A stretch of DNA of 64,000 nt from Plasmodium malariae (GCF_900090045.1 NC_041788.1:1674001-1738000), one strand, 5' to 3'; positions 24,779 through 55,564 are shown, counted from the first letter of the stretch. The notes: generated by a model from the letters alone, not told the origin. Numbers and translations are program-made.

Positions 24779-27700
24779 ATGATTAAGAAAAACAATGAAG
24801 AGCAAAGTGGAAAATATGCAAAGAAAAACACTGACAATGAATTTTATACACCCAAATCAAGCTTATCCATTGAAAGCATAAGTAGTGATATAGCTTTTAA
24901 AAACTTATATAAGTATGTTTATAGGAATGTTAGAGACGACTGTATAAATAAAAAAAAGTACCACATAAAAAATAGAATAACGTCTGAAAAAAAAAAGAAT
25001 AAATTTTCCAAGGATCATTATAAGGGACAACCTATACTAAACTATGTAAAAAAAACGAAGAGATTAAGTAATATGTCTTTTTTGAAAAATGATGTTAAAG
25101 AAGGTATAAATAAGAAGCATGCTGCAGTTTCAAATGAAAGTTCTACTAGGAAGTTTAATGAGAAGGCAGTTACCATAAAAAGGAATGAATATGCAAAAAA
25201 AAGACCATTTTCTGAAAGTGCAACAAACATTTTAAGATTCTTCAAAAATATGGATATAAATCAAAAAGGAAAGGAATTACGTACTAACAATAACAGTAAC
25301 AATAACAATAACAGTAACAATAACAATAACAGTAACAATAACAGTAACAATAACAATAACAGTAACAATAACAGTAACAATAACAATAACAGTAACAATA
25401 ACAATAACAGTAACAATAACAGTAACAATAACAATAACAGTAACAATAACAATAACAGTAACAATAACAGTAACATTAGTGGTCATAGAAACATTATTAC
25501 GAAGGAAGGCCATTTAATATGTAATGATCTCAGCAATTTATTATATAATGAACAAAACAATGCGTTACGTAGTGAACAAAGTAGTATAGTATATAATGAT
25601 AAAAATATGATTACATGTGATGATCGAAAAATGACTGAATATATTAATTTCGAAAAGAATTTCTATTCAGTTATAGGGGGGTGCTATAAAAGGGTGAGAA
25701 GTGAAAATTACGAAAGAAATATATCGTATGAAGAAAAAGTTGTACTAGAATATCAGCAGAAACATGACGAATGCGAGAAATATTATGAATATTTGGAAAT
25801 TATATATTTATATTGTAAAAAGTATTTTTTATATGATAAAATGGAATTCGTTAGTAATTATTTATTTTACAAGAAGAAGAACCTAAGAAACTTAATATTT
25901 TTAATTGACGCACTATTCCTAAAAAAGAAGTACGTTGAGCTGTTATCCATACTAAGAAGTAATAAACATTTGTGGATTTTTTCTTGCAAAAAAGGGAGGA
26001 AAAAAACAAAAGGAACAAACAGTAGAAATAAGAGAGCATTCAACAAGAGAAGAACACCAATGAGAAAAATCATTCGCACATGTAATGGTAGAAGGAGGAG
26101 CAATAAGTGTGAAGGAAAAAACGACAAATTGCTGATATGCCATAACCCTTGCTATGACCAGATATATCGCAGAAACCTTAGTGATAAGTGTACTGTTGGC
26201 AGTGTTTTCAACAATATCAACCAAAATGAAATGTCTTTATGTGAAAAATTATCAAGGAATATGAAAAATAAAAATTGTAAAAATAACGAAATTACAGAAT
26301 TCCATAAATTAAAGGAAAAGGCTCCAATAACAGGAGACACAAATTCCTACAATATAGATTTGAGTACAAGCTATAAAGAGGCTCCAAACGCAATCATTCA
26401 GTTAAAAAAGCACATGAAAAAGGATATAAAATATAAAAGGAATGCTTCCAAAAAAATTTATTGTATAAATTACATTGCTTTTGTAAAAATATTGTCTTTA
26501 GTCAAAATGAAAAATAAAAATTGTTTAAATAAGTGCATAAAATTTATAAATAAAATAGATAAAAAATGCGTTTTAAATAAAAATGCTCACTATTTGTTAC
26601 AAATAATTATATATATATATGAACTGAAAGGCTTATATAATAACGCTTTAAGATATTCGATATTATTATTTTTGAACTGCCCATCCAATCCACAAATTAT
26701 TCTTAAGCTCTTTAGTTTTTCTGTACTATGTTTAAAAGACGAAATTCGATTAATTCTGCTAGCTAAATACCATAAGAAAATTGCTTGGTTAAAATATTTT
26801 CTCTTTTTTATTTTATACTCGGTTAATTACCAATTTCAAAATAAAAAGCTTTTTAATAACTTCCTTTTTCTTATTGAAAATGTAACGAAAAATAACAAGA
26901 AAAAGAAAAATATATATATATCCAGAAGAACTAAAAATAATGAATGCCCTCACCAAGATAGGGTATATATAAACGATGATAGCTCCGAAAATTGCTATAA
27001 TAGATTAGAAAATAAAAAAGATGATATGAAAAAGGAAATATCAATTATTAATAACTTAGTCTATGAACAAAATATCAAAGAACATAAGATCTCAAGTAGC
27101 GAAGCATTAGAAAGGAACGATAAAAATAAATATAATGAGAAGAGTATGAGGAACAACTGCAAAGAAAAGAGTGAAAGCAACCTATATAAGGAAGGGAGGA
27201 ATAAGAGGGAATGTATCCAAAGTTGTGAAGGGAGAGAAAAAAGAGGAAAGGATTATTTGGAGATATCATCTTTTTTGATATATTCCCGTATTAGATTTCA
27301 CTTAGATAAAAATAAGGAAAATTCTAATGTATATATTTATAGGAAAATTATATTGTATAGTTCTTTGTATAACATAGTAACATTGTATGATGTTTATAAC
27401 TATATTAGAAAAAATAAATTATCAAAACATTTTCCAAAATTTTTCTTATATTCCAAATTATTTATAATGATAAATATTAAAAAAAGTTTTTATGAAAGAA
27501 ATTATATAATGTGTTATAGTCTAAGCAAATTGTTATTAATGGAACATATGTATGATTCTTTCACAATAACATTTTTTGTAAATTCTTCTTATTTATTAAA
27601 TAAAATAAGCTGCATTAAAAATCTAGCTGTTGAATTAAGAAGAAATAAAAAATATATCTATTATTTATTCTGCAATGCAGCTTTATTACTACATTTTAGG

Positions 27701-29086
27701 CAAGTCGAAAGATCTATACAAATATATAAATATATAGTTGATTCTTATAAAAATATTTTTTCTGATTTATATCTTTATTCCTTGTTTAATTTAATATACT
27801 CACTTCAGATAACACAAAAAGCTCATCAAATTATTTTTCTTTGTAAAAATTTAAATAAGTTATTTTTTCATAATATCCATGTGTATATTTTACTATCGTA
27901 TTATTACTTTTTAAATGTTATACCCACTAAATCTTATTCTTCCCTCATAAGAGCTTATAACATATATAATTATCACCCTCACATATTTTATGTTCTCTCC
28001 TATCTAGCATTATCACTTAAAAAGTATGCATAAAAAGGGGTTATATATATATATATTTATTATAGGCAACAAATATATATATTTTTAAAAAATATATATA
28101 TATTATATTTGTCACTGTATGCATAAATAAATGTAGTGCACTATTTAAATTAATAATAGTATAAGGCAATAAATAAAAATGTTGAACAAAAAATGATATG
28201 TTACTGTTTTCATGTACAGGAGCAAACTCCTTTTTATATATGCATATGATTAAATCTCTTTTTTATGTAAAACAAATATCAATGTTTTATAAGAATTAAT
28301 TTTTTTTCCAGATAATAAATACAAAAATAATATCTTATTTATGTGCATTATAGTTAAATAGAACTAGAAAGATTAAAGAATAAAAAAAATAAAATAAAAT
28401 AAAATAAGAGAAGAAAATGAAAATGAAAAAATTGAAAAAAATTATACCTTTTGAATTAGCTTTATATTTTTTTCCGTTTTTCTATATATTTACAATTATA
28501 TTTTTTAGGTATAAAGAATATGTTGCTTTTAGCGAATTATCTCTTTATTTCAGTTTAAAAAATCGAACACTGCGGAATTATATTTTTACAAAAATTTATA
28601 AAAGTCAGCTTAAATATGTACCCACTTACTTGTTATATTACAATTTTAAAAGGATGAACACATACGATATGAAAAATAGTATTACAAATTTAGGTAATTT
28701 CATATTTTATGAATACTTTGAAAATCTAATAAAATCATATGTAATTTCTTACTTTTTTTCTGGTAAGAGGTATAACATAATAAAAGAAAAAATTAGTAAA
28801 ATGCGTGTAAATACTAATATTATTTCAAATTTTTACTTATTTAATTTTTTGACATTAAAAATGTATTTTATATATTCAAAAGAATATATAAATATGTGCT
28901 TATACATGTGTATATGTGTTTTTAATTCTACATCTAAAAAAAATATATGTTTTTATATTTCACTAAAAAATTAAAAAAATATTTTTTTTAAGGAAAAAGT
29001 TGAATTTCCTTATTTTAAGTGAAAATTTATGCATAATTGCATTAAATTTTTTTTCTAAGGATATAAAGCTATTGCACCGTAAATAA
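24779..29086 (+). CDS. TPR-repeat protein, candidate APC/C subunit CDC16 (APC6)-like, three exons
   Basis: Helical-repeat protein of 1,230 residues. Exons are 24779-28023, 28509-28862 and 28993-29086. At junction 1, LALSLKK reads into YKEYVAFSELSLYFSLKNRT and restores a TPR helix pair; the second acceptor follows TTTTTTTAAG. Residues 1-300 are low-complexity, with an Asn/Ser repeat at about 170-233. TPR-like helices run from about 315 to the end, broken by a charged insert at about 400-560 and another at about 700-830. The stretch FYERNYIMCYSLSKLLLMEH, followed by helices with LLNKISCIKNLAVELRRNKK, resembles the CDC16 core, where a Y..F..CY.L segment precedes a conserved TPR run. That suggests a subunit of the anaphase-promoting complex. 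TPR fold likely, gene structure good, CDC16 identity an inference from remembered family patterns. APC3, APC7 or APC8 are alternatives. Confidence 0.7.
25288..25479 (+). repeat. Asn/Ser-coding minisatellite (aacaataacagt)
   Basis: Alternating 12- and 18-bp units of aacaataac plus agt, about 190 bp, encode an NNNNS/NNNS pattern in the N-terminal region of the TPR protein. The mixed codons (aac and aat) show that this is a structured repeat, not a simple trinucleotide run. Confidence 0.9.
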
Positions 29087-30182
29087 AAATAAAATTGTAT
29101 AGAAGTAATGATAAATACATTCTAGAAATAACAACGAAATACATATATGTTTTTTTTTTATTAATTATTTCCAATACTCAGTTTTAAAATATATTGCTAA
29201 TATTAAAAGGTCTCTGAAGAAAATGCAGTTATGCATAAAAAATAATTTTTATTAAAAGGTAAACAGCTGCTATTCTCTTTTTTAAAATATTTCAAACATG
29301 TACATGCTTTAATATATGTAGTATATATATGTAGAAATCATATATTTTTTTTTTAAATATATATAATTTGTTCAAAATAATTCAATATATTTTATTAAAT
29401 ATATAGTATGTCTTAAAATTATACTGTATTTTTCATAGTTATATACTATTTACTTTATTCTCCGTAATATAAATTTTGCACCGATATTTTTTTAAAATAA
29501 AGTGCACTAGTAAAGTTTATGTGTAAAATAGGATAATTATTAGCAATTTTTTATTTTTCTTGCATATTTGAAATAACTATAATTCAAATAAACAAATATA
29601 GATTTACATACACTTTCTATTATTACTGTAATCAATATAATGGATAAAAGGACATGATATACGGTTTCTTGTATATAATAATTATTCTAGTAATTTCTGA
29701 TAATATATAGCAAGATTAACATTAATTCTTGTATAGATGTATAGAGGTAAGTTCAAAGTTCATTAAAAAAAAATTGGCAAGTTAAAAACAGAATTTCTTC
29801 AGAAAATTTTTTTTTATTAGAGGACATGAAGTGTTTAAATTATCTTTAGATGTGTTAAATTTTTTTATTTGATTAAATTTATATAAAGAAAAAATTTAGT
29901 TTTCTTTCACTTTTTTGCAATATATAAAAAGTAAGGTCATGTTATATATATTTAAATACTTCAATGCTTTTAAAAGAACATTTTAACGTTCATTATAATT
30001 GAGTACTCACTGTGACAATATACCATTGAATTGTGTATATTTACGTATATATATTTATATATATATTCATATGAACGCAAGATTACACAAGTATAATTAC
30101 AGGCTCATGCGCAGAAAGTGCATGAGCTACTCATTACTCTACATTATTCGAACTTTGTTTATCCATTTCATTTTTGTTAATT
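29087..30182. other. Intergenic region between the TPR and RuvB-like genes
   Basis: 1.1 kb, AT-rich, with poly(T) and TA tracts. I see no gene, RNA gene or recognisable control site. Confidence 0.5.
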
Positions 30183-32348
<2,166 letters not shown>

Positions 32349-34272
32349 TGTGTAATAATACTTTTATGGTCTTCTGTCTTATCTTAATAAAACTATATCT
32401 CATTTAATAAATCAACCGAATGTATGCCATGTGTTTGAAGTATAATTTGTGATATAACAATACAAATATATATACATATACTCATGAGCATACATTTATA
32501 TACATATTTCTATTTGTTCAATTTTACCCATTTAGTTACACAATTTACTGTTTACATATATATTGTGTGTGGCTCTGGTAAAATACACCATTCCATATGC
32601 TACTTTTAACAAGTTCATTTCATTTTATTTTATCTTCAAACGAGAGAAAATTTAAATTAAAATTTTTCGAATATATGGAAAAAAAATTGAGTAAGTATTA
32701 ACTTTTTGCTTAACATTTTAAACTTAACAAAAACATGACGAAATAAGTAAAATCTAATACAAATTTTATTTTATCTCATTTTACAAATTATTTTTTGATT
32801 TTTTATTTGAAGAGATTTCATATTTTAAAATTTGTTCGTTTCCATTTATATTGGATTTATTTATAATATTATTTATACGGTATAATACTCCGTGAGATGC
32901 GAAAGTATAAAGTTAACATTCGTTTGGATTAATGTCCTCTTCAGAAGAATTAAATTTATTTCAAGATTATATAAAAATAAAATTTGAAAATTATTTCAAA
33001 TTTTTGGACGTGTTATTATTTCAGTAAACATGAACATATAGTTTTATTATTCTATTTTAAAAAATATAATGTCCCTTCATAAGTATGATATGCCTGTATC
33101 AATTAAAAAAAATTATATTACTTTAACATTTGCATTGTCATATTATTTCATAAATATATTTTAATTTTTAATTCTTTATTTTTATTTTTTTAATTTTACA
33201 ATGAACCTAAGTTTTATAACTTTACTCTTAATTTTACGAAGGTACATAATATACTCATATATAATGCATTTTGAGTACATATATCTAACAAGTGCTTTGT
33301 GCTTTTATGGTAAATACATCTGGAAAAGTTAAATGATATAAAAGTAACACACATCAATAGAAATTTTTTTAAAAAAAACTTGAATTATTTATGTGTATAT
33401 ATAGCACATAGTTATAATAAAAAATTCTTATGCACATACGTATTATTTAATAAATCCTTTAATCCTTCTTTGAGGTTTTTGAAATGAGTAAATTTTAACA
33501 TAAACTTCCTAAGGAAAATGAACCCATCATTATGAATTATTAAGATAGAAAGAAAGTCCTTTTCTATTTTTTATTGTGTAAATATCTATGTAATAAACTG
33601 TTTGTTTCTTCTATTTATTTATTTATATTATTTTACTTTATTTTGAGTTTAACTTATTTTGTTTTTCCCGTATTTTATATCACTCATTTGAAATAATAAG
33701 ACAAAAAAAAAAAAAAAAAAATATATGAAATAAAATAAGAAAATATAAAATCAATAAATAAACAAATTAAGGAGCAAGTGAGTTAGTAGACAATACTGAT
33801 GCATGATACTGAGTTAATTTTTCATTTTTGAAGGAATGCTATGGACTAAAATTTCTCCTAATTTAAAAAAGAGGACAATGTGATTCTGCTTTTTTTTTTT
33901 TTTTTTTATTATTTATGTTATGAAGGATGCTTTTCAAAAAAATGGTCATTAAAGAATTAGAGCAATAAATTAGATAAACACAAAATAAATGATACATGTA
34001 GATAAAATTGATATATAAACAGAATAGATGCATAAACAGAATAGATGCATAAACAGAATAGATGCATAAACAGAATAGATGCATAAACAGAATAGATGCA
34101 TAAGCAGAATAGAAGTACAGACAGAATAGATGCATAAATAGAATATTCGCATAAACAGAATATATACATAACCATCATATATAAACGAACAAACTTGTTA
34201 GAATAAACAAGGTAGATTAAAAATCTTGTATAAAAAAAAAAAAAATAGTAAGTTATCAAATGAACCCATATA
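32349..34272. other. Intergenic region upstream of separase
   Basis: 1.9 kb of AT-rich DNA with no supportable gene. Its last 260 bp contain a nine-copy 17-bp tandem repeat. A short overlapping upstream frame starts at ATG 34260 (see findings). Confidence 0.55.
34015..34167. repeat. 17-bp tandem repeat, nine copies
   Basis: Nine head-to-tail copies of ataaacagaatagatgc, exactly 153 bp. Copies 2-5 are perfect and the last copies degenerate. It ends about 105 bp before the separase start codon, so it probably lies in the 5' untranslated region or core promoter. Because 17 is not a multiple of three, it is open in all minus-strand frames, which produces spurious open frames. Confidence 0.92.
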
Positions 34273-50574
<16,302 letters not shown>

Positions 50575-51802
50575 GTTAAAGGAAAAAAGGAAATTTTAAT
50601 ATACTTAGGTTCATTTAATTTATTTTGACACATTTTGATTTATTTTGATGTATTTTGATGTATTTTGACATGTTTTTACATATTTTTACGTATTTTATTT
50701 CCTTTTTTTCTTTTTTTGTTTTTCTTCTGTAATGTTATACATTTATTTTAATGTAATATTTTCCGAAACAATTTGTACATATAACCTTTTTTTTTTAGTT
50801 GTTAAGATATTGTCAAGAGTACACTCCTTGTGCATACATATATATATATATATATACAATATCATTTATATAATAAAAGAATTATATATCCTTCCTTTAT
50901 ATACTTTTCTTTAAATCTGTTCATTTTAAAACTTAGTTCAAATTTAATAAGTTTATTGTTTCTCAGTTTATCTCCTTTTTTTGTCTACCTAAAAATAGCC
51001 TTTAATAAACAGAGTTGAAATAATAGACATTCTATGTAAATTTGTTTACATAAAAAGAAACACGACACATGATTCAAAAAAAAAAAAAAAAAGATTTTCT
51101 AAAATAATGTTTCACGCAAGAAGAGTTAAAATTGGTAAAAGGAAAACAGGATACTATTATTTTGACCTATATATAGGTACACGAATACATCGGTGTAAAG
51201 TATACGATAACAGTATTTATAGGAACCTCTAAAGAAATATAAGTGCAATATTAAATATTTAATACGTACTACTTATCATGTTAATAAAATTACTTTATAT
51301 ATATTTATATATATATATAATTAAAATTCTTAGGGATAACTATTCCTAAAAAAAGGAAATGTTTTTTTTCATTGTAAAAATTTTAATAATTTTTAAAAAT
51401 ATAATATAAAATAATACCTATATATACATATATATGGGAATACATTTATTTTAGAAAAAATATATATACATACAATATTGTGCATGTGGAGAAGACGCAA
51501 CAGGAAAAAAAATATTTCTTTTGATTTTTGCAAGAATAAGAAATTTTAAGAGTATACAATGCTTCAAAAAAATAAGATATTTATCATGTATATGTAAATA
51601 TATATATATATATATATATATATACGATACATAAAATTGTAAAAAAATGTAAATTATCATGATAAAAATTAAAATAAAAAAAAATATAATACAGTACAGT
51701 AAAACTCATTAAGAGATAATATTTTTTTAATTACGAGTTATAATGTTCTTATAGTTTCATTAATATATATATATATATTTTTTTCATGAAATTGAAATAA
51801 AA
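50575..51802. other. Intergenic region between separase and EAF6-like gene
   Basis: 1.2 kb. It starts with a degenerate 10-bp repeat (ttttgatgta type, about 50625-50700) just after the separase stop, followed by AT-rich DNA with (TA)n near 51600. No gene is supported. Confidence 0.5.
50625..50700. repeat. Degenerate 10-bp repeat downstream of separase
   Basis: About seven copies of a tattttgatg/tatttttacg-like decamer starting some 50 bp after the separase stop codon, where the 3' untranslated region should be. Confidence 0.6.
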
Positions 51803-52117
51803 ATGAAGCATAAAGTAAAACGCGATATTATAAAATGCAAAAAAAAATTAGAAAACTCAATAAAAGCCTTAGAAGAAAAAATTTTAAGACTTGAAACAGA
51901 GTATCACCAAAACTGTAACCTTAATGGAGGAAATTTAATGAAAGGATGGGACAACTACATAAGAAAAACATCATTAGAGCCCTTATGTTTTAGAACTTTT
52001 AGAGATGATTATAATGATTTCTATATAGAAAGAATGTTATCCTTAACATCAAGTACTTCTCCAGCTACGGAGTTATTTCAGAATGAAAATACAAAACAAG
52101 AGCAACATAAATTGTAA
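51803..52117 (+). CDS. EAF6-like subunit of a histone acetyltransferase complex
   Basis: Small protein of 104 residues. Residues 1-35 form a basic coiled coil (LENSIKALEEKILRLETEYH). This is followed by NLNGGNLMKGWDNYI, the family hallmark (human MEAF6 has GNIIRGWDRYL), and then by FYIERMLSLTSSTSP, matching the F..ERLFS.SS end of the family. EAF6/MEAF6 is a structural subunit of NuA4 and MOZ/HBO1 acetyltransferase complexes, so in Plasmodium it would most likely work with the MYST acetyltransferase in the nucleus. Length and domain order fit a complete, single-exon family member. The function is inferred from these short motifs. It converges on the minus-strand gene to its right. Confidence 0.8.
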   Translation: MKHKVKRDIIKCKKKLENSIKALEEKILRLETEYHQNCNLNGGNLMKGWDNYIRKTSLEPLCFRTFRDDYNDFYIERMLSLTSSTSPATELFQNENTKQEQHKL

Positions 52118-52891
52118 ATAAAGGGAAAGGCAGGATATAATTATTATTTATTTACACTTGGACTGATTTTGAAAAAGGGGCATAAATCGCATAGAAAGTA
52201 GTGAAATTTTATACTTTTGTATATTCGACAACTCATTATTAAGTTGAATGTAAAGTAATAGTTACACCTAAAATGATGACAAGATCATATCAATTTAGTT
52301 AAGAAATTTCCCCTTATTGCAAAATAAGTTTAAATCAGCTTTTTCCTTTTTTTAATAGCAGACAAATGCACAAATATTTAATTATAAAAATGAATACTTG
52401 AAGATGGGCACAAGATATATCTTTAACATATGGTGTTTCTTTATTAAAAAGGGATAAAATCGATAACACGTATTATTATTTTTTTTATATTTAATCATTA
52501 AATGAATAACAAAAAATTAGTGAGTTATGCTCATTTTTTAAAAATTACTTTTAGACATTAATATTATGATATTACTTAAGAATCCTTAAATTGATAAATA
52601 AGTTAAATTAAAAAAAAATAAATAATATATAACTAATCATTTATTTGCATATATATATATATATATGGTGACATATGTAATACATATTTATGGATAATTT
52701 GTGTTTAAAAGTAATAGTACCCATATAAATGAAATTCTGTAAGTTGTAAATAAACAAATACGCACAACCATTATTATTTATCATTCATGCAAACATGCGT
52801 ATTTTCATAAATAATTTTAATTCTGTTTCTCCTTTGAAATATGAATATACATATTTTTTTTTAATAAAAATATATATTTATGTATTTTAAT
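52118..52891. other. Convergent intergenic region
   Basis: 0.77 kb between two 3' ends, AT-rich, with a TA tract near 52650. Nothing further is recognised. Confidence 0.5.
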
Positions 52892-55564
52892 TTATTTTTC
52901 TAAAATTTTTTTTTTAAACAAATTAATTTTAATTTTTTTTTGTAAAACTCTTTTTCTTCGAATATAATGTTTTGTTCTTTTTCTTTTTGGTCTTATATAT
53001 CTTTTTGATACATCTTTAATTTCAGACCATCCCACATTTGGTAAAATTTTAAAAAAACGACCTTTGAAAAAGAAAGAATTTTTTTTCGTAGATTTCCACG
53101 GTAACTCCCATAAGGATTTCTTATTTTCCTCACCCTGTTCTATTTCTTCATAGCAGTCATGATCATTTGAATAGGTAGCTAATTCATTTTCATTTTTATC
53201 TTCTTCCTTTACTAGCTTTGTCTGTAATTTGAAAGATGATTTGTTCAATTTATTAAATCCTTTATACAGATATATATCGCAATCTTCATCAAGAATAAAA
53301 TTTATGTTTTCTCTGCACTCCCCATCCGTTGTATGCTCCATGTCAGTGTAATGTATATTTTCTATTAAACTGACATGGTCACTGTTATTTCCATTATTAT
53401 TATTATCATTATAGTTATGAACTTCCCTAATTTCATCTTCTAACACAAAATCATTTAGATTCCCTTCTGCAAGAGCAATATTTTCCATATTATAAAATTG
53501 TTCAACTTGTTCTGGTTCTGTGGGTTCCTTTTCCTTTCCTACATTTTGTCCATCCCTCATCTGTATTTTATTAAACAAAGAATTAGTATTTGGATAATTT
53601 ACTAAATTATGGCATTCTGCTTCTAACTGCTCTTCTGTTTGACTGTTAAAATTTACCAAAGGTTCTTCTTTCTCTTTTGCTTCTTTGTCGACAAAATGTT
53701 CAAGGGGAAGTCCCGTGTATTCTGCTGATAAAATAGCATCATATATTTTTGGTCTTTCAACATATTTATTATTAGTTAGTTTCTTGTTATCATTTCTCAC
53801 ATTTACTTTCTTAATTTTTGTGTTACTAGCTTCATTCATTATATAATTAACATTGTCCAGTGTTTTTTCACTGTTATTAAAATTAATAGAGTTTGGAATA
53901 TGCCCCCTCATTTTTAGTTGTATGTACATATCTTTTTTAGCTGAACATTCACCTAATAATTTAATGTACGATGATAAATGATAGGGATGTGTTAATATAT
54001 TTGGTATTTTTCTTATGCCCATATTATTTTCATATCTTACAAAATCAAATAATCTTTTTCTAAAATATTTATCATACATATTAACAATAAAAGATCTTGA
54101 AAATGTTCCATATTTTCTTACATAATTAACTAGAAATGGTATGCTCACCGTTTCATAACATCTCGAAAAAAGTGCAATTATTTCTGCATTATTATTACTA
54201 TTAATTATTTGACCTAAATAATTAATCATATTTTCATAAGAGACTTGAGAGTATTTATCTCTATACATTCCTATTCTACTTATTATTTTTAAACATAATT
54301 CTGCACTGCAATTTTTCACAATTTTATATGCGAATAAATGGTTTAATATATTACATGGTAAACTATCAATATCTAATATTTTTATTGTTTCAATTTTATC
54401 ATAATTTACATTTTTTTTTTTTTTTTTATTATTATACGCTGTGTTATTATTTTCACAATTTAAAGAATTAATTAATTTTTTATAATATTCTTCCTTGTTC
54501 TTTTCTGTGTTAAACACATATGTGTCTTTACTTAAATGTTTAAATTTTTTTGGCAACTCTTCGGATATTTTTAATTTACAAAGAACTGAATTTCTAAATT
54601 TCATAAAATCTTTTTCATTCTTTTCAAAAAATTCCTTCATTTTTTCCACTTCTTTCTTTTCCTCTTCGTATATTTCGTTAATAAACGAATTCATTTTCAT
54701 TTTATTGTTATCTAACACACAAGCTTCGTTAAAAGTAGGCTTATGTCTTTCCTTATTTTCTATTTTATTTTGTGTAAACGTATGTACTCCACTATTTTTA
54801 TCCCTGTTCATTTCATTTTTTAAATTATTGTTAATTTCATATTTGTTATCTTTTAAAGAATACTTTTTCTCCATTCTACGATTTAACTCTTCCTTCTTAT
54901 CTGAATAGGTTTCATTACTCAAATAATTCTCACCTCTTTCATCACAATTAATATATGAATTTTCTTCATTTTTATAATATTCCTTAGAAACAATTACATT
55001 TTTAAATGACTCTCTATATATGCTATTTGCTGATGCATGCCACAGGTTCCCAATTAAACTGGAATTCAAGTTATTCGTAAACAGTAGTGCGTCTATATCT
55101 TCTTCTAATTCTTCAGTATGCTCAACTCTATTTAGTTCATTTTCATCCTTTGCCCATTCATCATCATACGTGTATTTTGTGTCTTCATTGGAATAATTCT
55201 TTACTTCTTCCCAGCCTTCAACACGTTCACCATCAGAAGCGTTTGACGAAATATCCTTTTCTTCTTCAATATTTTTGCATGTATATTCACTCCTAGATTC
55301 TGTCTCAAATTGTTTCCTTGTTTCTTCTACATGCTGACAATTGTTTGTATTTTTTAAAGAACTCGAGCCATTTTTTTTATTTTTCTCATGACTGTATATA
55401 AATGAGGAATTTATGCCTCCTTTTCCCTTTTCATAAGTTTTATCGAATGAATTAAATCTTTTAAATATGGACACGTTCTTTTTTTTATTCTTAAATAGAA
55501 AGCTTATATTGAACTGAACAAAATGCGAGCACCTCTCACCTGAAATTATATGTTTTAAGAGCAT
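52892..55564 (-). CDS. Conserved-type Plasmodium protein, probably mitochondrial, function unknown
   Basis: Single-exon protein of 890 residues that I cannot place in a named family. The N terminus (MLLKHIISGERCSHFVQFNI and then FLFKNKKKNVSIFKRF) lacks acids for much of its length and is rich in basic and aromatic residues, like a mitochondrial presequence. Residues about 40-370 are charged and low-complexity. A helical, more conserved-looking block lies at about 395-560 (LPCNILNHLFAYKIVKNCSA onward), resembling the alpha-helical repeats of organellar RNA-binding proteins. After an acidic region comes a strongly basic tail with WSEIKDVSKRYIRPKRKRTK, ending in KKKILEK. Such tails are common in mitoribosomal and RNA-binding proteins, so a role in mitochondrial translation is a possible but untested reading. 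Its start lies 0.8 kb from the divergent small gene at 56381. Confidence 0.75.
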   Translation of the reverse strand: MLLKHIISGERCSHFVQFNISFLFKNKKKNVSIFKRFNSFDKTYEKGKGGINSSFIYSHEKNKKNGSSSLKNTNNCQHVEETRKQFETESRSEYTCKNIEEEKDISSNASDGERVEGWEEVKNYSNEDTKYTYDDEWAKDENELNRVEHTEELEEDIDALLFTNNLNSSLIGNLWHASANSIYRESFKNVIVSKEYYKNEENSYINCDERGENYLSNETYSDKKEELNRRMEKKYSLKDNKYEINNNLKNEMNRDKNSGVHTFTQNKIENKERHKPTFNEACVLDNNKMKMNSFINEIYEEEKKEVEKMKEFFEKNEKDFMKFRNSVLCKLKISEELPKKFKHLSKDTYVFNTEKNKEEYYKKLINSLNCENNNTAYNNKKKKKNVNYDKIETIKILDIDSLPCNILNHLFAYKIVKNCSAELCLKIISRIGMYRDKYSQVSYENMINYLGQIINSNNNAEIIALFSRCYETVSIPFLVNYVRKYGTFSRSFIVNMYDKYFRKRLFDFVRYENNMGIRKIPNILTHPYHLSSYIKLLGECSAKKDMYIQLKMRGHIPNSINFNNSEKTLDNVNYIMNEASNTKIKKVNVRNDNKKLTNNKYVERPKIYDAILSAEYTGLPLEHFVDKEAKEKEEPLVNFNSQTEEQLEAECHNLVNYPNTNSLFNKIQMRDGQNVGKEKEPTEPEQVEQFYNMENIALAEGNLNDFVLEDEIREVHNYNDNNNNGNNSDHVSLIENIHYTDMEHTTDGECRENINFILDEDCDIYLYKGFNKLNKSSFKLQTKLVKEEDKNENELATYSNDHDCYEEIEQGEENKKSLWELPWKSTKKNSFFFKGRFFKILPNVGWSEIKDVSKRYIRPKRKRTKHYIRRKRVLQKKIKINLFKKKILEK

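Noticed and set aside
28417..28974. Independent 185-residue gene
   Set aside because: The first 30 codons are the T-rich end of an intron and the last 37 are the start of the next intron. The middle is exon 2 of the TPR gene, in phase on both sides.
52265..52330. Possible C/D box small nucleolar RNA (ATGATGA at 52273)
   Set aside because: A C-box-like motif is present, but no CTGA D box follows at a suitable distance and no terminal stem is seen.
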